Part shown: positions 22,701-35,673 of the stretch, piece after piece
How the letters are laid out: every line of letters begins with the position of its first letter
Numbering within the stretch: the first letter of the stretch is position 1
Origin: Anisakis pegreffii
Lineage: Eukaryota; Nematoda; Chromadorea; Rhabditida; Anisakidae
DNA length: 64,000 nucleotides
Assembly (NCBI GenBank): GCA_035041965.1
Contig: JAPYMA010000050.1
Span: 1-64,000, forward strand
Reading direction: 5' to 3'
Translations under genes and position numbers: made by a program
The notes under the pieces: model-generated
Seen by the model: the letters and a program-made list of their open reading frames with translations, nothing else
Database searches by the model: none
Told to the model about the DNA's origin: nothing

Positions 22701-23590
22701 AATACCATCGCAAAAAACAATAAGAACGGGAATGAAAACGTTTGCGGAATGGAATAAAACAAATAAACTTTTATGGTTAGTTATTGCGAATCGGGGCGAC
22801 TGAAGACGATTTAATAAGAATCGATCGATCCAATGTGATATCATTTGGTTGTTTGGTGAGTGAAAAAATGAGGTGCCTAATGGTCAGAGACGTGCATCAG
22901 CATTCGCGGATAATTCTACGAAAATGTTTAGTCACACTCAAATTGAACCAATCGCGTCTCTAGAACGCCGATTAAGGTCATTTTCATTCCCGCTCTATGG
23001 CTGCTAATTTATGTTTCTGCATACCGGTGGAATCTTGAGTTCTGAGCTGATGAAATATTCGGAAAGATATTGCATATTATTAATGAGCTCATTCTTATGG
23101 AAGTTCGGCATTTGTCGACCGGTTATTATATCCAATCAATTGCTACCCGCTTCTGATCTTATCTCAATTCTCACTGCAAAAATGGTAGCTATCCATGGAA
23201 GTAATCATTGCAGCTATCCATGGAAGTAGTATGCCGCACCTCTGATAAACCACTGAATCAGTTATGTCAACAATCGAGCGATAAACCATCCACCTCCACA
23301 CGAGCAAACTCCTATGTTCATTTTATGAACGACTCAACTGATGAAACATCCCTATGTAATATTTATTTATTAATTTAATCAACAAATCAAGCTCATCACG
23401 AGCTTATGCCCCTCTGTTATCACCAATATCATTAATATCACACTCTTCCTTCCTTGGCATTCTACTTTCCGCGCAGCTAACGACAATAGCGTTTGGAATC
23501 ATCCATCTTCATGAAATTCGAACTTGGATTATTGATCTGGCAAGCACAGAAGTTTTGGGCTACTCTCCCATATTGTCCAATGATTTCTAG
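19720..23590. other. No gene recognised; one exon-like segment at 21510-21602
   Basis: The ORFs are short and unlike known families. A 13-nt stretch at about 20663 is framed by TTTCAG and GTAAGT but is too small to judge. A minus-strand exon candidate near 21.5 kb is listed separately. Confidence 0.4.
21510..21602 (-). other. Isolated exon candidate (minus strand)
   Basis: An open 93-nt segment lies between CTTTCAG and GTAAGT and reads (Y)HLHSHDVLLLFKFYGLP then SDVKQIARFLMF. The GLP...IARF pattern faintly recalls quasi-RRM domains (hnRNP H/F, ESRP), but the similarity is short. No confirmed upstream exon was found; a downstream in-phase terminal exon (..LATDAILFVSIQR-stop) is possible. Chance pairs of such sites are expected in a window this long. 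Confidence 0.22.
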
Positions 23591-23599
23591 AGATAGGTA

Positions 23600-26212
23600 C
23601 TCAGAAAGAGCCCATAACAGTAGAAATTTGAGTCTGATGTATTCAAGCTCACCGTCTTCTCAGCTTTGGCCGAAAACACATCATCATTTACACACAGTTC
23701 GATTGAGCAGAATCTCTTCTTTTTAAAAATGAAATTCTGGCTCGAAAATTTCCACTTTACGAGGAGATAAATTAATTTTTGTGATGCTATTCGGATAAAG
23801 ACATTCAAGGCTACCGTACCCTCAGCTTTGACCAGTAACATATCCATATCTTCACACCATTGGATCAGGCAGAATCTCTGGATAAAGAAAATAATATATT
23901 TTGTCGACCGATTTTGCTTTGTTGAGGAGATCTAGCTATTTTTCAAAGCTATCTCAACTAGCGCTGAGTCGCCCATTCACATTCCCGTATGATCACTATA
24001 GATCAATGGAGGCTATACAAAACTATAGAAATTTGATTTTGATGTATTCAAGCCCACCGTCTTCTCAGCTTTGTCCGGAAGCACATCATCGTTTACACAC
24101 CGTCTGATCGAGCAGAATCTCTTCCTTCTAAGCGAGAAAAAACTGCGCGAAAATTCTCACTCCTCGGGGAGATATAGGAATTTTTGTGATCCTAATTAAT
24201 AGAAATTTGATTTTGATGATGTATTCAAGCACACTGTCTTCTCAGCTTTGCCCGGAAACATATCATCGTTTATACATCGTTCGATCAAGCAGAATCTCTT
24301 CTTTCTAACGGTGAAGCGGTGGCTTAAAAATTTGCAGCTTGCGAGGAGATATATTAATTTTTGTGATGCTATTCGGATAAAGACATTCAACGCTACTGTA
24401 CCCTCAGCTTTGACCAGTAACATATCCATATCTTCACACCATTCGATCAAGCAGAATCTCTGGATAAAGAAAATCATATATTGTGCCCAGCGATTCTGCT
24501 TTCTTGAGGAGATCTAGGTATTTTTTAAAGCTACCTCAACTAGCGCTGAGTTGCTCATACACATTCCCGTTTGATCACTATAGATCAATAGAGGCTATAC
24601 ATAACCACAGAAATTTGAGTTTGATGATGTATTCAAGCTCACCGTCTTCTCAGCTTTGCCCGGAAACATATCACAGTTCATGCACCGTTCGATTGGACAG
24701 AATCTCTTATTTCTAACGGTGAAAAAAACTGCGCGAATATATTCAATCCCCGGGGAGATATAGGAATTTTTGTGATCCTAATTAATAGAAATTTGATTTT
24801 GATGATGTATTCAAGCACACTGTCTTCTCAGCTTTGCCCGGAAACATATCATCGTTTATACATCGTTCGATCAAGCAGAATCTCTTCTTTCTAACGGTGA
24901 AGCGGTGGCTTAAAAATTTGCAGCTTGCGAGGAGATATATTAATTTTTGTGATGCTATTCGGATAAAGACATTCAACGCTACTGTGCCCTCAGCTTTGAC
25001 CAGTAACATATCCATATCTTCACACCATTCGATCAGGCAGAATCTCTGGATAAAGAAAATCATATATTGTGCCCAGCGATTCTGCTTTCTTGAGGAGATC
25101 TAGGTATTTTTTTAAAGCTACCTCAACTAGCGCTGAGTTGCTCATACACATTCCCGTTTGATCACTATAGATCAATAGAGGCTATACATAACCATAGAAA
25201 TTTGAGTTTGATGATGTATTCAAGCTCACTGTCTTCTCAGCTTTGCCCGGAATCATATCATCGTTTATACACTATTCGATCGACCAGAATCTCTTCTTTC
25301 TAATAATGAAATAATGGCTTGGAAACTTCCACCTTGCGAGGTGATATATTAATTTTTGTGATGCCATTCGGGTATAGCCATTCAAGCCTACCGTACCATC
25401 AGCTTTGACCAGTAACATATCCATTTCTTCACACCAATCGGTCGAACAGAATCTCCGGATAAAGAAAATCATATATTTTGTCGAGCGATTTGGCTTTGTT
25501 GAGGAGATCTAGCTATTTTTTTAAAGCTATCTCAACTAGCGCTGAGTCGCCCATTCACATTCCCGTATGATCACTATAGATCAACGGAGGCTATACAAAA
25601 CCATAGAAATTTGATTTTGATGTATTCAAGCCCACCGTCTTCTCAGCTTTGCCCGGAAACGTATCAACGTTTGTGCACTGTTCGATCGAGCAGAACCTCT
25701 TGTTTCTAACGGTGAAAAAAACTGCGCAAAAATTCTCACTCCTCGGGGAGATATAGGAATTTCTGTGATCCTAATTAATAGAAATTTGTGTTTGATGATG
25801 TATTCAAGCTCACTGTCTTCTCAGCTTTGCCCGGAATCATATCATCGTTTATACACTATTCGATCGACCAGAATCTCTTCTTTCTAATAATGAAATAATG
25901 GCTTGGAAACTTCCACCTTGCGAGGTGATATATTAATTTTTGTGATGCCATTCGGGTATAGACATTCAAGCCTACCGTACCATCAGCTTTGACCAGTAAC
26001 ATATCCATTTCTTCACACCAATCGGTCGAACAGAATCTCCGGATAAAGAAAATCATATATCTTGTCGAGCGATTTGGCTTTGTTGAGGAGATCTAGCTAT
26101 TTTTTTAAAGCTATCTCAACTAGCGCTGAGTCGCTCATTCACATTCCCGTATGATCCATATAGATCAATAGAGGCTATACCTAACTATAGAAATTTGAGT
26201 TTGATGTATTCA
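23600..26212. repeat. Higher-order satellite, about 586-bp unit made of three related subunits
   Basis: AGAATCTC-containing subunits recur at about 23704, 23872, 24114, 24292, 24456, 24700, 24878, 25042, 25287, 25449, 25692, 25870 and 26033. Spacing cycles 165/245/177 bp, giving a 584-588 bp unit (A-B-C). One unit is short: from 24878 to 25287 is about 409 bp, as if one subunit was lost by recombination. Copies at 24.2 and 24.8 kb are nearly identical, as are those at 25.3 and 25.9 kb, which suggests recent pairwise duplication. Minus-strand ORFs in the units are described under rejected items. Confidence 0.88.
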
Positions 26213-28240
26213 ACAGTGGATGACCAATACATTGTTGTGGTTTGTGGTTTCTGCAGACATATCACGTTATGATTTTTATGTGGTATTTTTTGCTACTGAG
26301 GATATCTGGTATGACATGAGGATGTTTTGACTCAGCGGTACTTGTATATCATGTATTGAATAAATCCACACTGATAAACACTCAGATAGTGTACTTTGTT
26401 GCTTATGAAGAATGTCATTTAACGTGGATTAACGTGGAAAAAAATTTCCTGACGATTCTCGGCCTGTTTCGAGTGGCACAGTTATCTGGTGAGTTTTTAT
26501 CTGTTATAATACTCACGCCTTTCTATACATTTGAGCTTATTCATGATTATTTTAGGAACATAGATTTCTCGTAATTTTTATATCGCGTCATAGTTTCAAT
26601 CCTATAGTTGCTGGTAGGAACATTGCCATTTTCTGATCATAAACCGTATCATCGCTATCCCTGCTGCTTCTTTTGACTGAATCGAAAAATGTGCCAAAAA
26701 ATCAAAGATATCGCCGATAACATATTTCTGTAAACTCATCATGGCAAGGATTCATCAAATGTTGGTCCACGACGTCTTGAAGTTTATTCAAAGCGGTGAG
26801 GCGCATTCGATCGCATTCAGATCCACTGGCCAAACGAGCAGTTTCAGTTGAATGCTGGGTTCGTAAAATCACTTAACATACTGACTTTGCTTCATAATAG
26901 CAGGAATAAGATACCACGCATTCTCAATCCCTAAAACCTGCTTTATGTGCATACCGCTCTGGTGCTGAGCGTTTTAACGAAAACCGTTAGTTTCACGGAA
27001 TTCTTGCCTGTGAAGAAAAATTAATGCTGGAATTAGGGTCGAAAAAGAACTGAATGTGCTTAAAGCGTGTGCAGTTTACCTGGATGTCAAGCGATAAAAC
27101 TCTTCATTAACGCTATCACCGGTCTCCATAAACGACAAAACTACATTCATCTGCTTTGCGGGAAAGCAGTCAGAAAATCCATGGTACTTGGCAATCGGAT
27201 GCGAAAAAACATCGGAAAAGCGAAAAAATTAAACGCTGAATCCAAATATCAATTTTCTCCGGAAAATGACTCTAAGGATTTACATTTACCAGCGTGTATC
27301 GAATCGTTAAGAGCACTTCGACTGTAATTTCCAAATGGAGATCGACTGTTCTGATCTATGGTACGCATACAAGCTAATGTGGATTGGATGGATAAAATCG
27401 AGTCGTGCAAATCAGTTGAATTCAATATAGTAAAAATTTAGCTAAATAACGTTTTTTGCTTTGGAAACAATCTTTGTTGCTGAAAATTGATTCACCGAAA
27501 AACGAGATCATTTAATAAAGCACAAAAATGGATGAGGGTTTTAGTGCGGAGTTGGCAATCAAATGCTTCTCATTTTTGTTCAGTTAATTCGCAAACGACG
27601 TCTCCAAGGAAATTAGTCGTCGCGATCTTTAAATACGAGTGGGTTGGCTTGTTCATTTCAACGATTTCATTATTGCATCGCAGAATGTGACTGATTAAGT
27701 ACCTCAATCAAACGTGAAAAATACTCAAACAAATAAGGGAAAATTACATGAGCACAACAAAAGAACATTTACTAAACGGGAAAATTAGGAAAATCACAAA
27801 AATGAATCAGTCATTTTATTTGAATGAAAAAAAAGAAAACGTTTTGGTTTTGTTGTAGTAAACGTAGCCATCACGAAGAAAGTGAAAATTGTAGGAAAAT
27901 AATTCGATCTCTACCGTCGTAACACCTCGAAAACCCTGACGCCTAAGGTACTGCATAATGCAAGCATGGGATGTCGTTGTTCCCTTGTGAGTTGATAATG
28001 CATGGAAACGTCTGTCAACAGCTATGAAGTTGAATCGAAACCAACTGTTCGAATTTTCGAATTTGTTCACTCGAATTTAGAAATCAGAAATTTACATTAG
28101 AAGCAAGTGAAAAAAATTAGGACAAATGCTGGAAGCAACAAGAAAGAAATATGTTAGCAATATACTGAAAAGAGCACTCGCCACATAGATGGTTCTTGCT
28201 CATCCTTGAGTACATAAGTTACATAGGCATACCAAGTTAC
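26213..28240. other. No gene recognised
   Basis: Only short ORFs without domain signatures are present. An open segment at about 26387-26485 between ACTCAG and GTGAGT (reads IVYFVAYEECHLTWINVEKN) may be an exon but is isolated. Confidence 0.35.
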
Positions 28241-28944
28241 ATGAGACTTTCGGGTTTTCAAGACGCAATGCGAATGGCACTTGATGGAGTTTATATGCGT
28301 AAGTATTTAAACATATAAGATAATCGCATGGAAGAAAAGAAAACTACATTTGATGTGATAACGGGAAATGAGATAAAATGGATTCCAATAAATTAGGAAG
28401 AAAGGAAATCAGCAAACGAATTGAATGGAAAAACACAAATTCCTATGAGTAAAACAAACGGAGGTACGATGAAATCATTGCAGATTGAATCAGTCCTACG
28501 GCATATAAAATGTCGCTGTTTAGCTAAGATTCTTTCGTATATAAACCAACTATCAGACGAATCCACAACGGGATGTAATGCAAAACGAATCACACAATAC
28601 TCAGGTCTCCAATGACAACAACATTTTGCTGTGACATATACAAAACGATAATAGTGATGATTTAGCAAAGAAGAAGTGTTCTAACCTAAGAAGAAACGGA
28701 TTCCGCGGAAAAAAAGCCCAAACAATATAAAAATTGATGACTATGTAAGCAAACTGGAGTGATTTGATTGGTTAAAAATCTGTATTCCTTTACTGACACA
28801 CGATGAATTTTCATCTGAAGCAAGCTCCCTGGCAAGCTGTTCCAAATAGGTGTAGTATGAACAACAAAGGATTGGATTATCCCGGCTTCATTTGACCCGT
28901 ATCATTGAAGTTGTAGCCTCTAGAGCAGTCGCTCTCATAGAGGT

Positions 28945-28968
28945 AAATTACCCCCTTGGGGGTAATTT
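28945..28968. repeat. Perfect 11-bp inverted repeat with 2-bp loop
   Basis: AAATTACCCCC-TT-GGGGGTAATTT. It can form a stable cruciform or RNA hairpin. No gene or T-rich tail was linked to it. Confidence 0.85.
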
Positions 28969-29182
28969 GGTGGTGTTAAGATGTAGTTGAAAGGGTCGGT
29001 AAACCAATAATTTGTGCAGTTACTTATGATATGATGGAACGCTATTGTGACAGTGTTTGCTCACTTGGATGTCTAAAGGCGGTTCGCTCATAGCAACGCT
29101 CTTCTTTATTCTATTTTCTGAGCGTTTTTAACAAGTCTAGAGCTGAACGAAAGTCCGTTTGAGATAGTCACAAGTATTTCGT

Positions 29183-29290
29183 ATGTTCCTTAATACAACA
29201 TTTTTTCCTCAATACATTATCTCTTCCTTAATCCATCGTCTGATTTTTTTTCTTTAATGCATCATAGGTTCCTTAATACATCATCTCCTA
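29183..29290. repeat. Degenerate tandem repeat of about 20-25 bp
   Basis: TTCCTTAATACATCATC-like units recur about five times with differing T-runs between them. Confidence 0.6.
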
Positions 29291-29739
29291 TGAGTTCTTT
29301 GGTTTAATACGAGAAGAGCTAGTATTTCCGAATTTGTCCATATCATTATTATTCGGCTGCACCGAAAGTTTTGATTAGTTGCTTGGTTACGGCAAAAAAT
29401 GGAGTTTTTGGTTCACAAATGAATCATTGTGAACGAAGCGACCGATGAATTATGTCATAGGTGTGTGGAATGCGACAAATTTGCATTTGGTTGTGATAGA
29501 TGTGCTGCAGAATTCTAAACTGAAAATTGTTTTCACGTTTGGGAATGAGATTTTTAAACAACTTGTTGTTTTCAATCGCCTACCGGGATTGCATTCGTGG
29601 AGATTGTGAGTTCTTGTAGCGTTGGGGAAGAGCGATGGTGTGATGACCGTCATCAAAGGGAGTAATGGACTCTCGAATGCTCCAGAGCAAAAGCCAAAGT
29701 TTTTTTTCGGTGATAAACTACTGTTGAAAGGAATTCCAC

Positions 29740-32700
29740 GTAAGCTATACACTTCAATATCAAATAAACGGCTACTGAATAATATTCTGAGATGCTGTCG
29801 AGAATCCGGCCGGATAATCTTAAGCCGTTGTGCAGATTTCACTTCGAATTCGTCATTTAGCAATTATCACAAAATACCTATAATTTTGTCAGCACATTGC
29901 GTGCAAGTAACTGAATTCGAGGCGATTGATGTGTTCAAGCGCAGTTTGCACTTGAAGGTACTTCTACAATACACAAGTTGCACTCATTCATGCGACTGAA
30001 GTGAAAGCCTCAATTTGAAGTGACCCCATAACGACGTTAGCGTGACGAGAATAAAAATTCAATCGAGTGAGCAACCACTCTACCTTCGTGCCACATTCAT
30101 CTTAGATAGATCGTGATGAATGCGGCTCATGAAATTTTCAACATTCTATTAAGTTCGATTGTGTCATGATAAGAATTGTTTACGCAAATCGTAAATTCGA
30201 TCTAAGCAGTTCGGTGTGCAGGATTCTGTGCAGCAAGGTTTCTCATCAATCCTTTCAGTTCGTCATGTGTCGCCGTGAGTATTGCACGATGAGATTAGCA
30301 TGACGCAACGGTTAATTTCCATAATGAGTTGTTTTTCTATTACTTCATTATTTCCAAGATTTCCTTATGCCATCAAAATATTTCCCTTTAATGACGTCTT
30401 GATGATCGCAGTTTGATAAATTATAAGTTAACAGAATCATGTGAAAACGATTCGCGATCTGCTGGCTTTTCAACAAATGGAATTAATTGCACTCACAAGA
30501 ATTGAGATAACTGAAGATAATAAAATTAAGATGTTCAAAAAATTCGTTCCAAATCGCTAGTCCAAATTTTAAAAACCAAAAAAAATTGTTGATGTGGGGA
30601 GACTTGATGTGTTCACTGGAAGAAAGCATTTGTTGGATACTGATTAATTTGAATCTTATTTTCACGTACCAAGTAATGCCACCGATTTTTCTGCGCATCA
30701 CTGAAAATGTTCTGGCACAAATGAATGTTACCGGTGCGAAACAATCTAAAATTAAGATATTCTCACACACTTCCAAGGCTCGTTGAAATTTTATTCTATG
30801 ATGAGCACGGAATAATTCCATAGTGATGATTCCAATGCAAATCTGCAAAATTTGTGCAATAAAATTCAACTCGTTTATTTACTTTTTCACTCTACAAATT
30901 AATGTAAACCTCTTGAAATTCACTCAACTAACCTTGTTATCCCAATTGACTGCTTTAGTTGCACATGCATACATTCCATCTACCATTTTTGATATTTGGT
31001 CTCTTCAAGTCACGGTTGGCCGATGCCGACTCTCCTTTAATGCACTTCAATGGCTTATTGCAAGAATTTTGCAATCGGTACGCACCAAACCATGAAAATT
31101 GCTTTCAGCAAAACGGATTATCACAAATTTTGTTGCGACCTTTAGCCAATTGCTTCACTTCTCGGCAGGTCACTGATCGCTGAAACTTTCAGCGAATTCT
31201 TCGGTGCCACCGTTCCGAATTCGGCATTCGGTTGTGTGTTGCTGCCAATACTAAATTCATAGACCATTATCGCTAAAAAATATCCAAGAAAAATTCCGAA
31301 GAATTTTCGCAAAAATTATTTACTGCCAACCGAAAATCCTTAAGCACTTCCACATAAAAATGTCGTTCTTACGCTTACGTTTGAAAGATTTATATGAGAG
31401 ATTATCAAAATAACATCAGTGTAAGTTCATCTTTTGATGAATATGCCTTCTTGAAAGACTTACAAGCCAATCTAGAGAGCAAAGAGTGAAAGCATAAATG
31501 CGGATCTCTCTTTTTGTTCACAATTCGATGGTTTTCCTATTGAGGGTATCCTTACTGGACGAGGCGTCGTTGTTTTCTGTAGCTCTCACGATCGGAAAGT
31601 GAGCCTTATAAATTCATTGAACTTCTAAATTGCATGTGATTCAAGCCAGAGTACATGCTGTCTGAACTAAAGTGTCAACAAAGAAAGCATTGAAAGGATA
31701 ACTGGCTCAATTCTAGTTGCTGTGATTTTGCATAATGAGTGTCTAGACCAGTACACCTATCAATCAACCGAAATGTTTACGACATCAGTCGCATTCGACT
31801 TATTCCAATCGTAAGCGCAACCATATGTTTATTAAGCCGATTGAGATGAAGATTCGATTGTGCGACATAATTTTCAACATGGTGAATTAGAAGCACTGGC
31901 GAGAAATGTTAAACAGTATCGGTTTCTCATGCGCGTATAAGAAGACTACAACGGTGCTTTTTTAATTTCCTTTCGTTCGCAACCACATGCTCGCTTTTGA
32001 TCGCGTCTTCTCGTTGATAACTGAACAAGAAATGCTCTCGAAAATGGAGCGTTGATTTCACCGCAGAAGATTCATTCTGGATTGACATGAGCATGACGAG
32101 ACAAAAAATGAACATGACGAGGTCGGCATTTTAAGCAGCATTGCATCAGATTCATTTTCAAAGCGTTGTCAGGCAGCGTAATCTATATTTGTAGTTGTAG
32201 GCATGGTTGTGATGTTATCTCAGTTTAGTTGATTGTTTTTGTTGGCAAAACGGTGATATTCAGAGCTCTGTTCTCAACATATCTGAGGGATAGTCCTACC
32301 AATTCATAGTGGTGAGTGATATGACAACACCTTTCTGATTGGAATTCTGAGCAGAATACTGCCGAATAGGGCTTATGAGTGTATAGGTTTAGAACATTGT
32401 GTATTTATCACGTAAAAGTTTCTCGAAAATGAAGCGTTGAAACCTATAAAGGTGTAATCGGAAACAGCCACACAAATTTTGCGCATGATAGGGTTCCATG
32501 AATTATAATATCATATTCTTTTCCGGACTACTGAATGTGATTTTCATAGAGAATGACCTCAGCACTCTGTAGGTGTAATACCTCATGGCGGTGATGGCAA
32601 CTGATCAATTTTTAGTCGGTAAAATCCGAAGAAGTTAAGATGATCAGTCGGATCACGTAATTTTGAAATCTTTAAAAAAACGGTTTCGGTCGGTTTTCGA

Positions 32701-33150
32701 CTGAAAACATTGAAATTCGGTCACAATACCGAATTAGAAACTTGTTTCAGATCCCAATGAAACCGAAATTTCGTTCCTTAACCATCAGTAACATGCAGCT
32801 TGTTTAACTACGTTAAAGGGATGCACAGAACAATTTTTCGTTTTGAACAAAGCGTTGTTTTTTTTTGTACCGCTGCTTATAATGACGTGCATATATTAGA
32901 TAAATAAGTAATGAAACTGATGTTCTTTATTTTAAAAAAACAGACGATGATGGACAGTTTCAAGTAGCAATGGATAATGTGAACGAAAATGTAAGCGCTG
33001 TTAAATAACCACTCCAATTGAATAACGAATTTACTCCACCCAACTAGTTTTATTCGTTCTTATTTTATTGATTCTGCACTTAATTATACTGCAGCGCCAA
33101 GATTTCTTTCTTCATATTTACCAGCACAGTTGAAGTATATATCTTCTTCA
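29740..33150. other. No gene recognised
   Basis: The ORFs lack family features. At 32590-32780 there is a stretch rich in CGGTCGG words that resembles part of 41100-41290 (see findings). A short open segment before a GTAAGC donor at 32991 (reads DDGQFQVAMDNVNEN) might be an exon. Confidence 0.35.
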
Positions 33151-33152
33151 TC

Positions 33153-35147
33153 ATGGAACCGGTAAACGCAGATACGATGGCAAATCGGGATCGGGAGTTT
33201 TATCGTAAGACGTATTTGACCGTAAGTCCGTAGGCATCAACCACCACAAAGCATTCATGCTTCCATGTTGCCTGGCGTACACAAGGATGGTTTGCAAGGG
33301 ATTGCTCATTGATGAAATGTTCACGTAGTGGAATCTCGCTTTACGAACACAATTCGTCGCGACAATTTGTTACTAAACTGAAACACTTATCCATTGTAAT
33401 CGATGAAAATTTAGCAATTTGTTGCAGCCGACCTATTTTTTCTCGGCATAAATTTTCACTGACAGCTTAGAATATGAGTAATCACATTGATAGACTATCT
33501 CTAGAGATCAGAAAATAATATAAAAGTGAGAATAAAATGTCTAATTGAAGCCAAAGCCGTCCTATTAAGTTATATTCGAAAAAATGATTCAGGAGATTAT
33601 TTTATTATGTCGGATATTCTTTGATAAAAAGACAAGGATATTCTTTCAAAGTGTGGATCATTTGTATCTGACATGCGGTCGTGCATGCTGAATGTTCCGT
33701 GATCATCAAAAATGGCACTGAGCACAGTTGACCACCACAAAGTTAAATGCCTCGTAATATATCCGAATCTCTGGTCAGTGTCATACCGAACAGTCGATTC
33801 TTCGATGCGAACGGAACACATCTTATGATAACGGTTGCAAAATCGCAACTTATTTCTGATCACATGAACAGTCCCAACAACCACCTTTTTACTAGCGATG
33901 AGATCCGTTGACTCGACGGCTCATTCCATGAATCGCCTTTTATCGCTGTCGCTTCACATCGCTATAAGCGGTTCTCGTCTACTACTGAATTTATCGTTTT
34001 AATAAGCGTCAAACGAGCATGCTCCGTCTCGTCTCGTCTCCCCTTATATCGAATCTGAACTCGGCATAACTTTGTTAGGGCGAGTCGCCTAAGTTTAGTA
34101 AATTGCCCTTAAGAGTCCTACTAGACTATGAAAACTGCAGAGTAAAATGTATGTTCTTGGAGAGAGAACATGATTTTTGATGGATGACCAGCTTGAAGAA
34201 AAGTTTTCATTTTAATTGTGTCCTAGAAGCAGCTGGCACCCTTTCTTTCCGAATACGCCGATTGTTTACGAGACTTCAGTGGCCCCTTAAAACATTTTTT
34301 TCAGACCAATTCTATAAACATGCCACTTCATTCAGTGTGTCCATCATGCGTTCTTCCTCGATTCGTTGCATTCATCTGAACGAATTGAGTCTATATGTGT
34401 TTCTATCGTTTGGGTTTGACACTTAACTAAATCTTGCAAGTTCTGGTGTCGGAAATTCCGAAGATGGCCATGGTCTACTAGTGAATGTTAGCTGGAATCG
34501 ATGGTATCGGTTCGTTGTTCTGATTTATGATACATATTCGGCACTTCAACTTCTAACGCAGTCAATCTTCACTTTTGGAATTAGCATTCGTTCGAATACA
34601 TGACTGCGTTAGAAGTTGAATTTGCTTGACTAAACAATTTTTGTTGAGCGTTAATCAAACAAGCAGTCTTTGATTACATTTCACTCATCAAGATGTGAAA
34701 TAATAAACGCTTATAATTAATATTGCTAGTTCGTTGCGAAATTTGTTTCATACATAATTATCAGTATCGCCATTGTCAGTGGTAATGCCTTGGCTAGTAA
34801 CTAAGCACACATGTTATCGTCTATATTTTTCTGCTCATTACCAGACTACCCATATATTAAGTTCTTTTTTCATTGAATCGAAATTACGATTGCTAAACAT
34901 AATTTATGGTTCATTCCAGTTGTTAGGATGGTAATAATATGCAGCATATCCAGAGGAATCTTGAGTGGATTATTTTCGAATATTTTGCCAATCTGCACGA
35001 ATCCTTTTGTTGCTCCGAAATCATGTGAATAGATGGGAAATTGAAATAAATCTTGTTCAGCTGCAAAAGTGTGCTTTTATGCTCAAGCGCCTCCGCAGGA
35101 GCTTAAGAGAATGCGACGAGCTATCCTCTAAAAGGAACGAAGCATGA
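33153..35147 (+). other. Possible small coiled-coil gene: first and last exon candidates
   Basis: Candidate first exon 33153-33221 reads MEPVNADTMANRDREFYRK then TYLT and ends at a strong GTAAGT in phase 0. Candidate last exon 35061-35147 follows TTGTTCAG, enters in phase 0, reads LQKCAFMLKRLRRSLRECDE.. and stops at TGA, with AATAAA only 5 bp later (35152). Joined, they give 51 residues with a heptad-like run of Leu/Cys. Middle exons may exist in the 1.8-kb gap. No family is assigned. Confidence 0.3.
34545..34620. repeat. Perfect 20-bp inverted repeat with 36-bp loop
   Basis: The left arm TTCAACTTCTAACGCAGTCA (34545-34564) is exactly complementary to 34601-34620. It would form a 20-bp hairpin in RNA or act as termini of a small fold-back element. 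It lies inside the gap between the two exon candidates above. Confidence 0.9.
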
Positions 35148-35632
35148 AAGGAATAAATTCAAACAAAACCGACTCGTTTGCAAAATCACTGTTTATTCTA
35201 GTCGAAAAAATTTTGTGCAATAATTTCTTCGGATAGACGAATCCCGTTCGATTATGGTATGACAATTAGTAACAGACGAAATGCTGTCAAATCCTTTGAA
35301 ACCACAAATTACCATCTCAATACTTCAACACCATCCCAGTGGACTGTTTCTTAACAATCGCCAAAAAATGCTGCATTTGATGGTTAAAAAATCATCTCGC
35401 TTTATTCACTTGCTAAAAAACCGTTTCGTCTCATTCGGTTACTAAAAGAAATCCGTTCAGTTGCTTAAACAGTTCCTCGTAACCACTTAACTTCTTTTAT
35501 TCAGTGACCTCGCATTAATATCACCTCTACGAAGTGGCTGGAAAATCTGAAATTGTCTCAAATGGATTTCCAACATTTCTGGCACATCACAAACCCGATA
35601 ATACCTATACTCATATGCAATGCAGTCAAGGT

Positions 35633-35673
35633 TAGCGCTTGTGCTCCCCTTTCGAAAGGGAAGCGGAGCGCTA
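35633..35673. repeat. GC-rich hairpin with perfect 14-bp palindromic core
   Basis: The core CCCTTTCGAAAGGG (35647-35660) is flanked by TAGCGCT on the left and AGCGCTA on the right, giving an imperfect stem of about 40 bp in otherwise AT-rich DNA. Confidence 0.75.

Larger units (their letters stand above)
28241..29739 (+). other. Possible split gene fragment: two in-phase exon candidates
   Basis: Exon candidate 1 (28241-28298) begins with ATG, reads MRLSGFQDAMRMALDGVYM and ends at a GTAAGT donor in phase 1. Candidate 2 (29620-29739) lies between TTCTTGTAG and GTAAGC, enters and leaves in phase 1, and reads LGKSDGVMTVIKGSNGLSN..KFFFGDKLLLKGIP. An open segment at about 28411-28617 starting after AATCAG is also phase-compatible with candidate 1. 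No family is recognised, and a competing 137-codon minus-strand ORF overlaps candidate 2. Treat as a hint only. Confidence 0.25.

Noticed and set aside
23587..26056. Repeated minus-strand ORFs (66-93 codons) sharing DMLLVKAEGTVALN
   Set aside because: They lie wholly inside the satellite. Their similarity follows from DNA duplication, and copies at 25.3 and 25.9 kb are cut by the same early stop, so no coding constraint is evident.
29450..29863. 137-codon minus-strand ORF
   Set aside because: It is long, but about one ORF of this size is expected by chance in AT-rich DNA of this length. It has no domain and overlaps the exon candidate at 29620.
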